Assembly: GCF_000764305.2 (NCBI RefSeq)
Contig: NW_025933189.1
Coordinates: 146,850 to 210,849, forward strand
Origin: Hyalella azteca
Taxonomy: Eukaryota > Arthropoda > Malacostraca > Amphipoda > Hyalellidae
DNA: 64,000 nt
Reading direction: 5' to 3'
Under the pieces are notes generated by a model. It had not been told where the DNA came from. It saw only the letters and a list, made by a program, of their open reading frames with translations, and made no database searches. A program made the position numbers and the translations under genes. Shown here in pieces: positions 24,125-36,738 of the stretch (position 1 is the stretch's first letter; each line of letters begins with the position of its first letter).

Positions 24125-24500
24125 CGTATTATTAGCTCACACTAGCATTAACGTACACCATTGCTGACACTAACACAAACGTTATTAAATGCAGTTTAGT
24201 ATTATTGTTATATTGCCATCATTGCCTCTATGAGTATGCGGCTATAATTATAATTACCTCAATAATTATTATTGCCTCAATAATTATAGAGCAATTATAA
24301 TAATCCTATTGCCTCCGACTAGGATTAGCCTACGGCAACGCTCACCGTGACACAAACGCTATCCAATGGAGTTTATAAACGTTAAATTATTATTATTGTA
24401 TTATAATATTACCTCATATTGGCATTATTGCATCACCCTAGTATTTATATACGCACAACAACGCTGACGCAAACGTAAACGCTATTCAATGGATTAACAT
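24125..24500. repeat. Degenerate long tandem repeat
   Basis: Three diverged units, roughly 130-190 bp apart, share a run like TAGCNTACGNACANCAACGCT with GACACAAACG and CTATTCAATGGA. Old and weakly preserved. Confidence 0.55.
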
Positions 24501-24754
24501 CTCAATGAAACTGTTGGTTTACATGCAGTACTGCTTGCTACCGAGCCAGCGCTACTAGTGGACTGTAGGAAATGAATGCAAAAGGGACGAACGGATTGGA
24601 CACAAAATTAAAATTCGATTTCGCAATTGGTATACATAAATATAATTTTAAAGACGCGAAAAATCTGGTTTTGAAATGAGAGTAAAATGGTAGTCCTATC
24701 TTGCAGGTCAGATGTGAGTTTGAAGGGTATTTTATTTAATTAGATTATATAATA

Positions 24755-25245
24755 TTACAACACTTCTCTCTAACTTCACTTATTGTTTGTTTGTCTGCTA
24801 CAAATCTTATAATCAATATTTAACACACTTCTACTTGTCCAATCGATTTGAAATTTTGCACACTTGCGTAAAATTGGAGACAATGCATGAATCAATTGAC
24901 ATAATAAATAATTTTGAAAATTAAAAAAAAAATTATATATGAAATTAAACAAATTGAAAAAAAAAGAATTTGTCTGCAACATACATATTATAATCGATAT
25001 TACACATTTTTACCTGTCCAACCGATCTGAAATTTTGCACACATTTGAAAGTCATAGACAATGAATGCATGTATCAGTTGACAGAATAAATAATTTTGAA
25101 AAATTTAAAAATTTTTAAATTATAAGAATAAAATTTGAAATTAATTTTTTTATTATTTGATAATAAAATTAGAAATTCATTGTGCATGTGTAACATCCGA
25201 GGCACTGCATTCTTTAGAAGTGTTGTCTTTAAAAAGAGTTATTTT
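24755..25245 (+). mobile_element. Dispersed element with ACAACACTTC ends, copy 1
   Basis: Starts ACAACACTTCTCTCTAACTT and ends AGAAGTGTTGTCTTTAAAAA, giving inverted termini of 11 bp or more. Inside, a segment with TGTCTGCTACAAATCTTATA and GAAATTTTGCACACTTG is present twice in tandem. A second copy with the same layout lies at 34345-34845. No coding capacity. A non-autonomous DNA element is the best guess. Confidence 0.72.
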
Positions 25246-28200
25246 TACACGCATATTATTTTATCTTAATAATAATATTATCAGTAAGCTGTATTATTAA
25301 CGGGTTTAGTGATAACTTTATAATGATAGAATTTGAGATAACAAAGATTGCAAAATTGTCGGGACTATCAAACCCGATCAACGCCAGACTAATTTGCTAA
25401 TACTATACATAATTTGCATTATACCGCACGAATACTAACTGCGCATAAAGTATCCGGGATACGATGTACCACGTATACTTTATTTAATTAAGTATACTTC
25501 GCAAGCTTGCGTTAGAATAAAATGTAAGCTAAAGCGCACACTTATTTGTCTTGGTTAAAAAAGTGGAGTTATATAGTTTAATATAAACAAGTAGACTAAT
25601 ATTACAAATACGCACTATTTCAGACATTAGCACTCAAACAATGTGTAATAATTAAAATTGTCAAAATGAACACAGCTGATTATTTACATGAACTTCGGTA
25701 GCGCTCAGCAATCAAATAAAAAGCGAATGCAAGCATATGTGTTGCGGGAGATATTATCTCTTACGCTAAGTTATCATATTTCTTGGTATATATAAAATTT
25801 CCTGAGAGTCGATTTTAATTTCACCGAAAACTACCGCGATCGAATCATCTTTCGGAGAAGTCCCATGTCAATCGTCAAAAATAGTAAGACCGTTGTAAGA
25901 CATATTTCTTGAATTACGATGTATGCCAAATATATTCATGCATAATTAAGCCTTAAACAAATAAAGGATCGCTGACACATTTTGTGATTACAATTATTTT
26001 GGAAATGGAATGTACACCGTAATAGTTCGTGACGGCTAAGGTCAGGTTTTTCCTAGAGTTAATTTAATTTTGATTGCAATGGTAATCTTCATTATCTGAA
26101 AAGATTTGTTGCCAGCAAATTTTCCAGAAGCAGTCTTCCTGCAATCATCAATGTCAAGAGTTTCCCTCCACCGAACTGTCCACCGTTCTGAATTCAATTA
26201 GATTATTTCATTTTAAATGCATTCACAGCAATACAGGCGCATGAAAAACTCCACCCGAAAAATATTAGCGCGCTCTAGAGCTGCTTACGAAACTGTCAAT
26301 GAGGCAGCAAGGCGAGAGGGTTTGTCAGTAGATCTCAGCTCCAGCAAGGCGAAAAATTCCACTGAGTCATATTTGAATAGGCAAGGCATAAAAAATGCTT
26401 CGTCTCGAGCGACGAGAAGAAGCGATCTTACTGCCAAAGCCTGCAAGTGCTAAGCTGGTGGAGCCTTAGCCATGCTCTTGCTTCCATCGCTGCGTCCAAT
26501 GGACCCGAAAATTGCCATGTAATTGTCTATTAAGCTTCCTCCGTAGCGCTCGGTAGGGTTTGATAAGAACGAATATCTCCCTGAGAATAGAAGGCAACGT
26601 CATTCATATGAGCCGAGTCGCAGCCGTCGAATTTACCGGATAATAACCTGTTTCCATATACATAGAACACTTGCTGCCCGGCCCAATTCTGGCCTCAGCT
26701 CGCCTGGTTTAGCATGCACTGAGCTCACGACAAAATTGATGCAACATCATCATTATCTTTTAGAATATTTGGCTAGAACATGTTACTTATCAATGAATTA
26801 TTATAATTGTTCTTGCCAAAATAATTCTTTTCGCAATGTTATTTGATAAAAGTGACGATTCACGAAAATATTTACTTATTTCTGACGCCTATTATTTTTC
26901 TTTCTGTCTCCATCGACAATAAATTCGGAGAAAAATTGTAATGCTTCCATTAACAAGTGAACGATAGAAATCATGCCCTGTCTTTCCGATATTTCCCTAA
27001 AGTTCTCGTCGGTATAGCGACTTCATTCTCCTTTGATGCGAGAGAATATCTACTTGCTGGCAGCTGGACTCTATGGAAACACTTGTATCTAAATTATAGA
27101 GTAGTTACAATAGAAATTAGAGAGCGCCTTCTATCGTGCCTGTGAAGGGGCGTGACAACCACCTGTGATGTAGCAGCACGCGTCGCTGATGTACAATAGA
27201 CCGGCTGTCCCTTCGACACAATCAATAATCGCACAGCTTCCCTTCTTCTATTGATATATTCACGCCGACCAGAGCTCCGCACTACGCCTTTAAATCTTCG
27301 GTAGGTGCGACTTGCGGGAAATTTTCAATTGAGCGATAAAATATTGATATTTTCCTAAAAGAAAATTTTTAATTTGTGAAATTGTTTTGACCAACGGGAA
27401 TAACAGGAAATAATAAAAGAAAATACGTAACATAATTTCTTACATAGGTAAAGTTTTCACGGTGCCTTAGAATACAAGTTCATTTTTGACTGTATGATAT
27501 CACACAGCAAGACCCTTGAGATAGAACCCATATAATTACGCAGGAACAGATCTCTACTAACAACTAAAACTAGAAACTTAAACTTTCAAGCAGGTGTAAA
27601 ATATCAGAGTACATGTGAAATTCAGGAGAAGGGAGCTGACATTTCTAATGAGATATCCTTCGGAATGCAAGGTAATAAAATCGTTTTTTTTAATTCAACA
27701 GCCTATGCACATCCATCATTGTTTTCAAATTATAAAAATAATAAATTTACTTATACATGTAAAAAATCTATACAAATTTGTTATATTGAAAGCCAATACC
27801 GCACACGAGAAAAATTTTTTGAATATGCATTGTATAAAATTGAGGCGATTTAATCTCCAAGCCAAAGCGATCATTAAAAATTAATTTTGATCTGTGAAAT
27901 CACTTGCTAGTGAACAAACACGCTGTCTAGTCTGCACTAATACTCACATAAATGCAATTAAGCGAAAGATCATGAGCGAGTGCCCGAAGTTAGGCTCGTT
28001 CCCTCACGCATTGAAATGCGACGAGCCGCGGACATTCACGAGACTCTCATTCATTCACGAGACTCTCATGAATGATCTCCTGGTGGTGAGACATGATTGG
28101 TGCGTCGGTGCTTGTCATTAAACATTCATCGTCTTCCCATTATGAGCAAGTCGTGGGTAACCCATTAAGTGCTACGAGGGTCGCTTAAGTGACGTTCAAC

Positions 28201-31200
28201 AGAGCGATGAGCGCAGTAGTGGACTCAAGTACCCGACAGAGTGAGGGGAGAGATGGGCTTCCTGCTTGGTGAGTGTGACAGGCGGTTTATAGGTGGCCAA
28301 TCGATGGCCAACTGTCAGACAGCGTTCTGGAGATGTTTTTAGCTAAGGTATCAATTAATTTAATTTTTTTATCAACTGGTAAATAAATATGACGGTTTGC
28401 AAGTGAACGGACTACGCCTGTTTAGTAGCAACGAATTTACAATATCATTTATAAAAGTAAATTTAATCGAATTACCAGAAAGAAATTACTTGAATAAGGA
28501 GGAAATACAAGCAGCTTTCGTCAAGTCGTTGCCTCATCAAAGCTCAGAATTATTCTGGGACAAATTGAACAGTTTGTTGAGCTCAAATAGTTTATTTTGT
28601 CACCAGGTATTCTGTAAAACCTTCTAGTACAAAAATAATATATGAATGCTAAATTATGGCTTGGCAACACAAGTTGCCACTGGGAATTAAATTAGAGAAT
28701 TTGTACCTTCATGGGGTGTTGTAATTGGGGTTGCTATAATTTCAGGGGTATTGGTAACCCGCTAGTACGTGCGCCTAGATATCAAGCGAGTCAGTACTGT
28801 AATTTGTAAGCATAGCCAATGTGAGCACGTCAGCACGAAGGCCGTGGACCTCTGTCTCTCTACTTGACCCATAAGCTGACAAGCCCTGTTCAGGCCGCCT
28901 TCCCTCTGAGACCTTTACGATCTTAGTTCGTTGCACTATTTTACTGTTTCTGTACATTTCCACCTACAAGATTGATTTACACTTTGTTTTCCAGTTTTCC
29001 TAATTTTCCAATAAGACGCGCTGACATTCATCGTTTGATTCACATTGAGATTAGGCCGAGCCTATAGTTGCAAAAATCAAACTTACCAACGGCAAAGCCC
29101 CGGCACTTTCGAGCACCTACATTTTGACGGCCGTTACAAGGGTTGAAAATGGAATCTTTCGCAATGTTAGCCCATGAACACCGTCACCAATTTTTAGTTC
29201 AATGTTTACTGACAGAAGCGTAAGCAACCGCGCCGTGCCATTCTCGTTCAGTACTCGTATGAAATGTGTATGATGCGGCGAAGCTCAACAAAACTGAAAT
29301 CTACTTTAAATTATGAATGATACAACCGTTTTTGAGGTGTATTAGTCTTTTCATGGGTAAATGAAAAACAAAACTCATGAGGTTTTTAAAATTAGATTTC
29401 CGTTGGTGCGCAAACAGATCACCATTGGTAAAAATTATTCTGACATACCGATTGTAGCAAATTGTGCACCTGCAGGCTGATTAAAGTGTACAGTGCTCGA
29501 CGCTGTGTAATTATGCCCGCCCAATGTGCAAATGCAACGACACACACACTTCTCTTCTTAAATTCATAACATTTCTCTTCGTTTGGGCTTAATTTGAATT
29601 GAAAAAGTTAAAAACATTTGTAATTATGTTCGCGGTTCATAATATGATGTGAACCTTCGCAGTTCTTGAGATTCTTTTTTTAGTGATAAGAATTTTTGGT
29701 TCATATTAGTGCAGCGAAATTTTAATTAGAAAAAAATCTGGAATTTTTAGCGCGGCATTAAAATGGTAACACATCAATAAAAGAATTATACTTAAAAACG
29801 CATGGATTTTTTTCTTCTTTCAACATTAATCCCTGTTTATTTTCATTTTTTCTCATTCATTTATTTTTCTATAGCACTATTTCTTTCTTTTTCGTTTTCT
29901 CGCTATTTCTTCCTCGTTTGAATCCAACCTTTCGGCTTTAAATTAAAAAATAGGATTTTCTTTTTTTATTAAACAAAACTTCTCAGTTCTACGATTCCCC
30001 AAAATGATTTCAACATTTTCCTTTTAACTTATTAAGAATTTGAACGAATGCGTAAAATTTATATTGTATCTTTTAGCGGTGTGAGAGCATAGCGATTAAG
30101 AGGAGCAGGCAACTGGTCGCAGTGGGTGACACCGGAGCCACGAGGGGAGAGTCCGAGGGAAGCTCCTCTCATGGGACCTTTTACAAAGCGCCAGCCTCAC
30201 ACTCCCAGGCACGCCATCTGACGTGCCTAGCCTAAATCCTGCACATTTAAATGTCAGCGCATGTCACGTGTAGCTCGCTCGTCTAATCCTCTCTAGCACT
30301 CGCTCCTGTAGTTTTGTTCACTCTTCTGTACTGCTACACATGTTAATATATTTGCATTGTTGCACATTGGTTCAGGCTATTGTACATAACTTCATAGGCG
30401 TCATACACGGCTAAAATATATGGCAGTTTTAATTGGCTTATAGTATGTTCTCCTTTAAAAAATTTAGTTAAAATATTAAGTAAAAAGTGGTATTTGCGTG
30501 TGATCGCCACTTCTACGTAGGTTATCTCTATACACATGGAAGTGTCAACCCTCTACCAGGTAAACGAAGAAACAACTTATATCGAATTAACTTGATGGAT
30601 TACAACAAAAATTGATGACATATCGTCTCAGATCGCCTGCTACACTTTTTCATCTCCTTGTCATTTGCGGCACTGACTATCGTTTAATATTTTTTAATAC
30701 ATTTTTTAACACAATCCCACATTAGACAGTACCGATTTTGAAGGTGGAAGAACTCCATTGAAAAAATATTAATAATTAATCAGCTACATATAGCAGTCGT
30801 TGTTTAATGTCGGTCTCCTACGGTGCTCAGCCTTCAACACCTTCACAATTTTCGAAAAGCGACCTTCAATTGCCTTGTCCGCGGTGGCACTCAAATTGTC
30901 ATTTATTACTCTCATTATTTAGTTTATGTATACGACTCGTCAAGCCGCACGAAGAACAATGTACTATAAGTTGCCAGATTGTGCTGTCCAGATTGAATAC
31001 AGATGACAACTTAGCACTTGTTTATGGTAGAGGAGGGCGAGTGTGATGAAGGGGGATAAGAGACCAAAGCTGATCGGATACTCCGATAGACTCAGCAGGT
31101 TGTCTTGGCTGTAGGGACGGCGGATTATTGGCTAATTGTCAGACAAGAACATGTCGGGGGGAGGCTTTCAATCATCGATGATGCTGTGGGTCCAGAATTT

Positions 31201-31665
31201 GAATAAATCGGTCATTTTATGTTAAAGTTTTAGTTTAGGAGTGTTTAGTTTGAACTAGTTTACTACGGTTTATTTAAGTTTGGTTTAATTTAGGTTAATT
31301 TATTTTGGTGTAAAAAACTATCCCTATCCAGTTCTCTGAGATTCATTAACAGCATATGAACATTATCAATGATCAAAGCGCGTCCGATGATCTAGCATAG
31401 ATGTGGTATGCATCTGCAAGCGAGGATTGACAGCTCACTTGAAACAGAATTGAATTGACGCCTTTTTTACAAGATGAAGAAATATAGAATTTTCGGTAAA
31501 CCAAAACACAGCCTCGGCTTCTCAAAAAATTCCCTGAGAGAGGAACCTGCCAGATTGCCACGTACCATTGTCCCACTAACCTCGTCTAACGCTAAGTGTA
31601 TAATTTGCCCGATGTTTAGCAAAACATTATACGCGTTGCGTGACGGCACGCTGCAGTAACACGCA
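25246..31665. other. Interior of the 29-kb homeobox intron
   Basis: AT-rich intronic DNA of the minus-strand gene. A 78-codon ATG frame at 26217-26453 (+) is basic and lacks a recognised motif. Segments at 28280-28310 and 31130-31160 share a short GGCCAA...TGTCAGAC motif. No exon is supported. Confidence 0.5.
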
Positions 31666-31666
31666 A

Positions 31667-31753
31667 CACGTGTGCGTGGGTTACACACACGTGTCACACA
31701 ACACGTGGCGTTATGCGTGCCTTCGTCGTAGTGGCCTCGTTAGTCAACACGTG
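31667..31753. promoter_or_regulatory. Cluster of four CACGTG E-boxes
   Basis: CACGTG occurs at 31667-31672, 31688-31693, 31702-31707 and 31748-31753, in a stretch also rich in ACACGTGTG-like palindromes. Class I E-boxes of this type bind bHLH dimers such as Clock/Cycle or Myc/Max. The cluster lies in the large intron and could be an enhancer or a degenerate repeat. Confidence 0.35.
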
Positions 31754-32149
31754 ACCGAACACGCGTCGCAGTTCCTCCAAATAAACTTGTTACTGCCTGT
31801 TTCTGGGGGAGAATCATGGAGTCAAATGTCTACATGGTTTATCCGAGAATAATACTGCTTCATTTAAGTTTAAATTAATGCGGGTGGTCATAAATTGAAA
31901 AATTCCGAGTAGTTCAACACCTAACCATGTCCTCATAAGATACCTCATCAATGATGAGTGAGAACTTGTCGCCCCTCAGTTGCCGCCAAAATCACTCTTT
32001 TCATAGAATCGCAAATTTGTAATAGCTATTAATCAGTATACAAGCACAGGTCCTACATTCTTGGTCCTACAATGTAATTCTTTTTCAAGTAATTTCAGTG
32101 ATGTCTTGGCAATAATGTAGCCCGAGTCAAGTGAATTCATGTTATGCAG

Positions 32150-32295
32150 GTCACTATATATAGGCCCGTCACATGCAAGTCACAAGTTATGTCAGTAGGC
32201 CCGTCACAAGTCACAAGTCATGTCACAAGTCACAAGTCATGTCACAAGCCACAAGTCATGTCACTAGTCGTGTCACAAGTCACAAGTGCGTCACT
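32150..32295. repeat. Short tandem array of CACAAGTCATGT
   Basis: Irregular 10-12-bp units of GTCACAAGTCAT. Spacing is uneven, but the motif recurs about ten times. Confidence 0.85.
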
Positions 32296-33567
32296 TGGAG
32301 CAGCTCGCGTCCTCGAGCGCTCGCTTGTCTCACTCGAGCCTGGCGAGGGGAGCGCAAAATGGAACTCATAATGTAATTTGAGGGCATAAAAAGCCCTCGT
32401 GCGTCGCTGCTGTTGTTTGGCGGATGTTTGTTGCTGGTGAGTTATGCTCAACGTTTGATGCGAGTCCCGGCTGTTGTTTGGCGTGTGTTTGTCGCTAAAA
32501 GTTGATACTGAGCAGCTAAAAGTTGGTTGCATGTTAACTGCTATTATTTGTTTTGTGAAATGGCCTTTGACAACTTCTAGTGAGGCAACTAGAATCTAGG
32601 CGGTTCTTAGAACAAGAACCGAGGTTCATTGGATAAGTCTCAAAATTAATTTGGAACAAGAACCAAGTTTCCTAAACTTAATTGTGTCCTTGAATGCATT
32701 CCAAGACTAAAAGCAAGAACCGGGGTCCTCGAGCTTAGTCCTGTAACGCATTAATAGCAAGAAGCAAAGTCCCATAGAATGCATCGATTTCTGACAACGT
32801 GGTGCCGCCATATAATTAACGGAGGTATATAGGTAAGTAACATAAGGAAACAAACATCTGTAACTTATTTAGAAGCTGAAACGACGTTTTGCCCTGTCCT
32901 GTAAACCACCATGCACCTGCATGCCAGTCTATAAACAGGTGGTTAATTTACAGCAAAAGTATCTTGAAAAGAAAACAGAAATTGTGCTCGGTAATTACAT
33001 CCAAAAATGTATTGGTCTACCGTATTTTGAGTACGAACACAAAAAAACCATCGTCATTCACCCCAATTTAATGCACAGGATAACGATTATAAAATGTTAA
33101 CAAAGCCACTGTATTTATTGTCGTAGTTAAAGCAAGGCAGTTGAAGCCCAGTTGACCCAGTTCTTTTAAATTAGATTATTCGGCACTATAAGATGCAAAT
33201 TACTTTAAATGTAGGTTCATATTTAACTATATCATTCGTCTGCTTAAATAATTACCTTATTTACGACTTACTCATTGCTTTATATTTACGACGAGTTTTT
33301 CATTTAAAAGTTTAGTCATTAACCAATAGACAAATTAGACTGCTCAAAGAAATGTGACAAAATAATAATTTGCCTGTCGGGGTAGAAAGCAGTTAATGAA
33401 TAAACGTGGAGCTTTGAGAGTACAGCGGCGCTGCGTGTAAACCTGAGAAGGCAGCTTTAGGGGAGGGTGAGGCTGGGAGGTAGGGAGATGTGTGCTGGGA
33501 GGGGATGAAATAGTGCTGGGATAGAGTGCAGGAGACGTGCTGGGAAGGGACTAAACAGTGCAATGGG
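32296..33567. other. Unannotated intron sequence
   Basis: No feature recognised. The segment 32590-32770 has a loose repeat of CAAGAACCRAGGTCC. Confidence 0.45.
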
Positions 33568-33740
33568 TCGGCACAATAACTGTTGCAGCAATTGGTTGGC
33601 ACAATAACTATTGCAGCAATTGGTCGGCACAATAACTATTGCAGCAATTGGTCGACACAATAACTCTTTGCAATATTGGCCTGCACAAAAATTGTTGCAA
33701 TGCTGGTCTATATGCCCTAACTTATTGCAAAGTTGGTTGG
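33568..33740. repeat. 28-bp tandem array
   Basis: About six copies of GCACAATAACTRTTGCAGCA plus ATTGGTYG, decaying to the right. One nearly identical unit reappears alone at 36327-36355, beside the adaptor-containing segment. Confidence 0.92.
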
Positions 33741-34344
33741 CAAAACAGCTTGTACGAATTGCTAGTGCGCCCAAAGAATATTTTATTTACCATTTCTGCA
33801 CATTTAATATAAGCGAGAACACTTATTCCGGAAGATGACTAGTTAGAAGAAAAGTTGGGAAAACTGTCCGCAAGTAAACCAATTATTCGAAATGATGTTC
33901 CTTGACATTATATAGCTTTCCATATAATTACTATAATGAGAATATTTCCAAATGACAAGTCACCATCGATTATCACAATTAAATATTACAATACTAAGTT
34001 TAATAGTTTATATAAGAGAAAGATGAATTAATGCACCACTAACTTAATTAACAGACTTAGCAATGGAATTATTGTCTGCTCTGCGTAATTATTTGTTTTC
34101 AATTACCTTCTATTATTTACGATATATTACACAATTGCTGTTGTCAAACAGTAGTCCAGTTTTAATCCGTAATTGCATTTATGTTGAACAAACGACAAAG
34201 ATTCTATAATGTGTAACACCTTAAGTGACATAAAGGGTAAAAGCTTATTAACATACCCTACCTATAATTAGCGACCTAATTAAACAACGCCATTCGTTTA
34301 ATATAAGTTAATGAACATTAATGTGCAGAAACAAAGAAATAAAA

Positions 34345-34845
34345 TGACACTCTTTTTACAACACTTCTCTTTAACTTCACTTCTTGTTGTTTGTTTGTTT
34401 GTCTGCTACAAATCTTGTAATCGAAATTTAACACACTTCTACTTATCCTATCGATCTGAAATTTTGCACACTTGTGTAAAGTTGAAGACAATGCATGAAT
34501 CAAATGTCAAAATAAATGATTTTGAAAATAATTTTTTTTTAATATTAAAAAAATTGAAAAAATATTTTTGTCAGCTACAAATCTTATAACTGATATTTGA
34601 CACACTTTTACCTGTCTAATTGATCTGAAATTTTGCACACTTGTGTGAAGTCAGAGGCAATGCATGAATCAATTAATAGAATAAATAATTGTGAAAAAAA
34701 TATATTAAAAAATTATATATTAAAAAAATTGAAAAATTAATTTTTTCAATATTCGAAAATTAAATGAGAAATTCATTGTACATCTGTAAGATTGGAGACA
34801 CTGGATTCTTTGGAAGTGTTGTCTTTAAAAAGTAATTTTTAAACG
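34345..34845 (+). mobile_element. Dispersed element with ACAACACTTC ends, copy 2
   Basis: Same architecture as 24755-25245: ACAACACTTCTCTTTAACTT at the left, GGAAGTGTTGTCTTTAAAAA at the right, and two internal copies of the CTACAAATCTT / GAAATTTTGCACACTTGTG segment. The copies are perhaps 80-85% alike by eye. Confidence 0.72.
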
Positions 34846-35102
34846 TATATTATTTTTATTCTAAAATATGATATATATAAATAATCATGAATAAAAGATC
34901 TCATTTTCTTCAATGCACCGATGTTTTTCGGTAGATTTGTTCATTAAAAAAAAAAAGAAAAAATGTAATATTGGAATCGAAGGTTTTTCAGCTTAGTCAA
35001 AAAACGAATGAATGTTCGAATAAGTAACCTGTACCGTTCGTCACAACACGACCACAAAGTTTTCTGAGGGGTTAGCTTATACGAGGACGACTCAAAATAA
35101 AA

Positions 35103-35222
35103 AAATACAGAGTTACAGAGAGCGCATTTTCTCGTCGACGAAAACGTGAAGTCACGGACGGACGGACGGACATGACGAGCACATAAGCGCCTTTTTTCCA
35201 TAAATGAGAAAATGAGCTATAA
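35103..35222 (-). mobile_element. Dispersed hairpin repeat family, copy 2
   Basis: Minus-strand copy with GAGCGCATTTTCTCGTCGAC, the CCGT run, and CCATAAATGAGAAAATGAGC. The ACTCACTGCAGTGAGT tail is eroded here. Confidence 0.82.
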
Positions 35223-35935
35223 ACGGAATGCCTGTACATGTGGTGCAAGCTAGGGCGAAGTTTTGGTAGGCCAGAATTCTCTCCCATAATAAGCAGTATG
35301 TCTACATTCTACTGAAATTTCTCCGTAACTGCCATCAAATTCCGCTTTCCTCTGTGCTACTAGGCAATGCTACTGCTAAGGAAATCCTAAAGATATCCTA
35401 CACGGATGATGATATGGGGAGAAAACAAGTTTTTCACCTTTAAAAAAAGGGAAATGTCGATTGACGTCAACGCACAGAAGAAAATGTAGAGAAAATTAAT
35501 TCAGGCCAAATTATCCCCGAAGATCAACGTTGAAGTATTAACGAAATTACGGAACTGTCGCAATAATTAAGTAACTCGGAGTTAATTTATACACATTTCG
35601 ATTGAATATTTTGAATGAAAAAATCTTTAAAAAATCAGTCCGTTTTTTTTGGGTCCGTCCCCCTTTGCATGTACGTAATCCCCCTTTGTATATATACGTA
35701 AGACTATTTATTATATTGCCGATGTAAGGTGGACTGTCGAACTAAGTTCAATTTGACAAGCCACTGAGATGGTCATGTGAGGTCAGCAACTTAATAATTA
35801 TTGACGTAAACATCAACAAGTTTTTTGCTGGGCATGCTAATAATTAATGTACATTATTCCAGCAGATATGCCACACCGGGCATGTTCATATAAGAGCCGA
35901 TAATAACATGACATGAGAGTACTGAAACTAAAACA

Positions 35936-36020
35936 AACTTACCCCACTCAAGCAACCTTACCCCACTCAAGCAACCTTACCCCACTCAAGCAACCTTACC
36001 CCACTCAAGCAACCTTACCC
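35936..36020. repeat. 19-bp tandem array, left part
   Basis: Four clean copies of ACCCCACTCAAGCAACCTT, interrupted at 36021 by adaptor sequence. Related units resume after 36210. Confidence 0.95.
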
Positions 36021-36210
36021 CTGTCTCTTATACACATCTAGATGTGTATAAGAGACAGGTCGTAAGTCGTGTTGAGGTTCTGGTCTTACGACCGTCGTAA
36101 GTCGTGCTGAGGTTCTGGTCTTACGACCGTCGTAAGTCGTGCTGAGGTTCTGGTCTTACGACCGTCGTAAGTCTGTCTCTTATACACATCTAGATGTGTA
36201 TAAGAGACAG
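36021..36210. other. Nextera mate-pair adaptor contamination
   Basis: 36021-36058 and 36173-36210 are each the 19-bp Tn5 mosaic end in inverted orientation followed directly by AGATGTGTATAAGAGACAG. This 38-bp palindrome is the junction adaptor of Nextera mate-pair libraries. Between them lie three copies plus 9 bases of a 35-bp unit (GTCGTAAGTCGTGCTGAGGT then TCTGGTCTTACGACC). The segment is a library or gap-filling artefact, not a natural insertion sequence, and the sequence order here is unreliable. Confidence 0.93.
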
Positions 36211-36326
36211 CTTATACCCCACTCAAGCAAACTTACCACACTCAAACAACCTTAATTACCCCACTCGAGCAAACTTACCACACTCAAACAACCTTAATTA
36301 CCCCACTCGAGCAAACTTATCCCGCT
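36211..36326. repeat. 19-bp tandem array, right part with higher-order unit
   Basis: Units like ACCACACTCAAACAACCTT alternate with ATTACCCCACTCGAGCAAAC to make a higher-order repeat of about 42 bp, twice. They are diverged from the units left of the adaptor block. Confidence 0.85.
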
Positions 36327-36599
36327 CGGCACAATAACTATTGCAGAAATTGGGGGTAAATTTGCACTGGCAAATTTATCAGACAAATTCGACACACTCA
36401 GATATCAAAATTATAATAAAAACGATTATAATTAAAGGCGAGCGTTTAATTATAATCGTCTGATGACCGCCATGCACCAAGTAAGGGTAAAGGAAAGCAT
36501 GGACGTGCGAACGGCTCGATGTGATCATCACAGCAACCAGAACCTGGCACAGAACAAAAGAACCTGGCACAGAACCAAGCCTTGAAAGGAAAAATATAA

Positions 36600-36738
36600 C
36601 TCAGTACTCACTGCAGTGAGTGACAGAGAGCGCATTTTCTAGTCTGTCTGTCCGTGAAGTCACGGACAGACAGACGGACGGACAGACATGACTAGCACAA
36701 TAGCGTATTTTTTCCATAAATGAGAAAATGAGCTATAA
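36600..36738 (-). mobile_element. Dispersed hairpin repeat family, copy 3
   Basis: Near full-length minus-strand copy. It includes the TCAGTACTCACTGCAGTGAG tail, GAGAGCGCATTTTCT, the CCGT/CTGT run and CCATAAATGAGAAAATGAGC. Confidence 0.85.

Noticed and set aside
26217..26453. 78-codon basic frame in the large intron
   Set aside because: No family signature; length is within chance expectation for this much sequence.
30076..30240. Possible second tRNA-like SINE
   Set aside because: No B box could be found and the A-box match is poor.
36021..36210. Possible insertion sequence with perfect inverted ends
   Set aside because: The ends are the Tn5 mosaic-end junction adaptor from library preparation.
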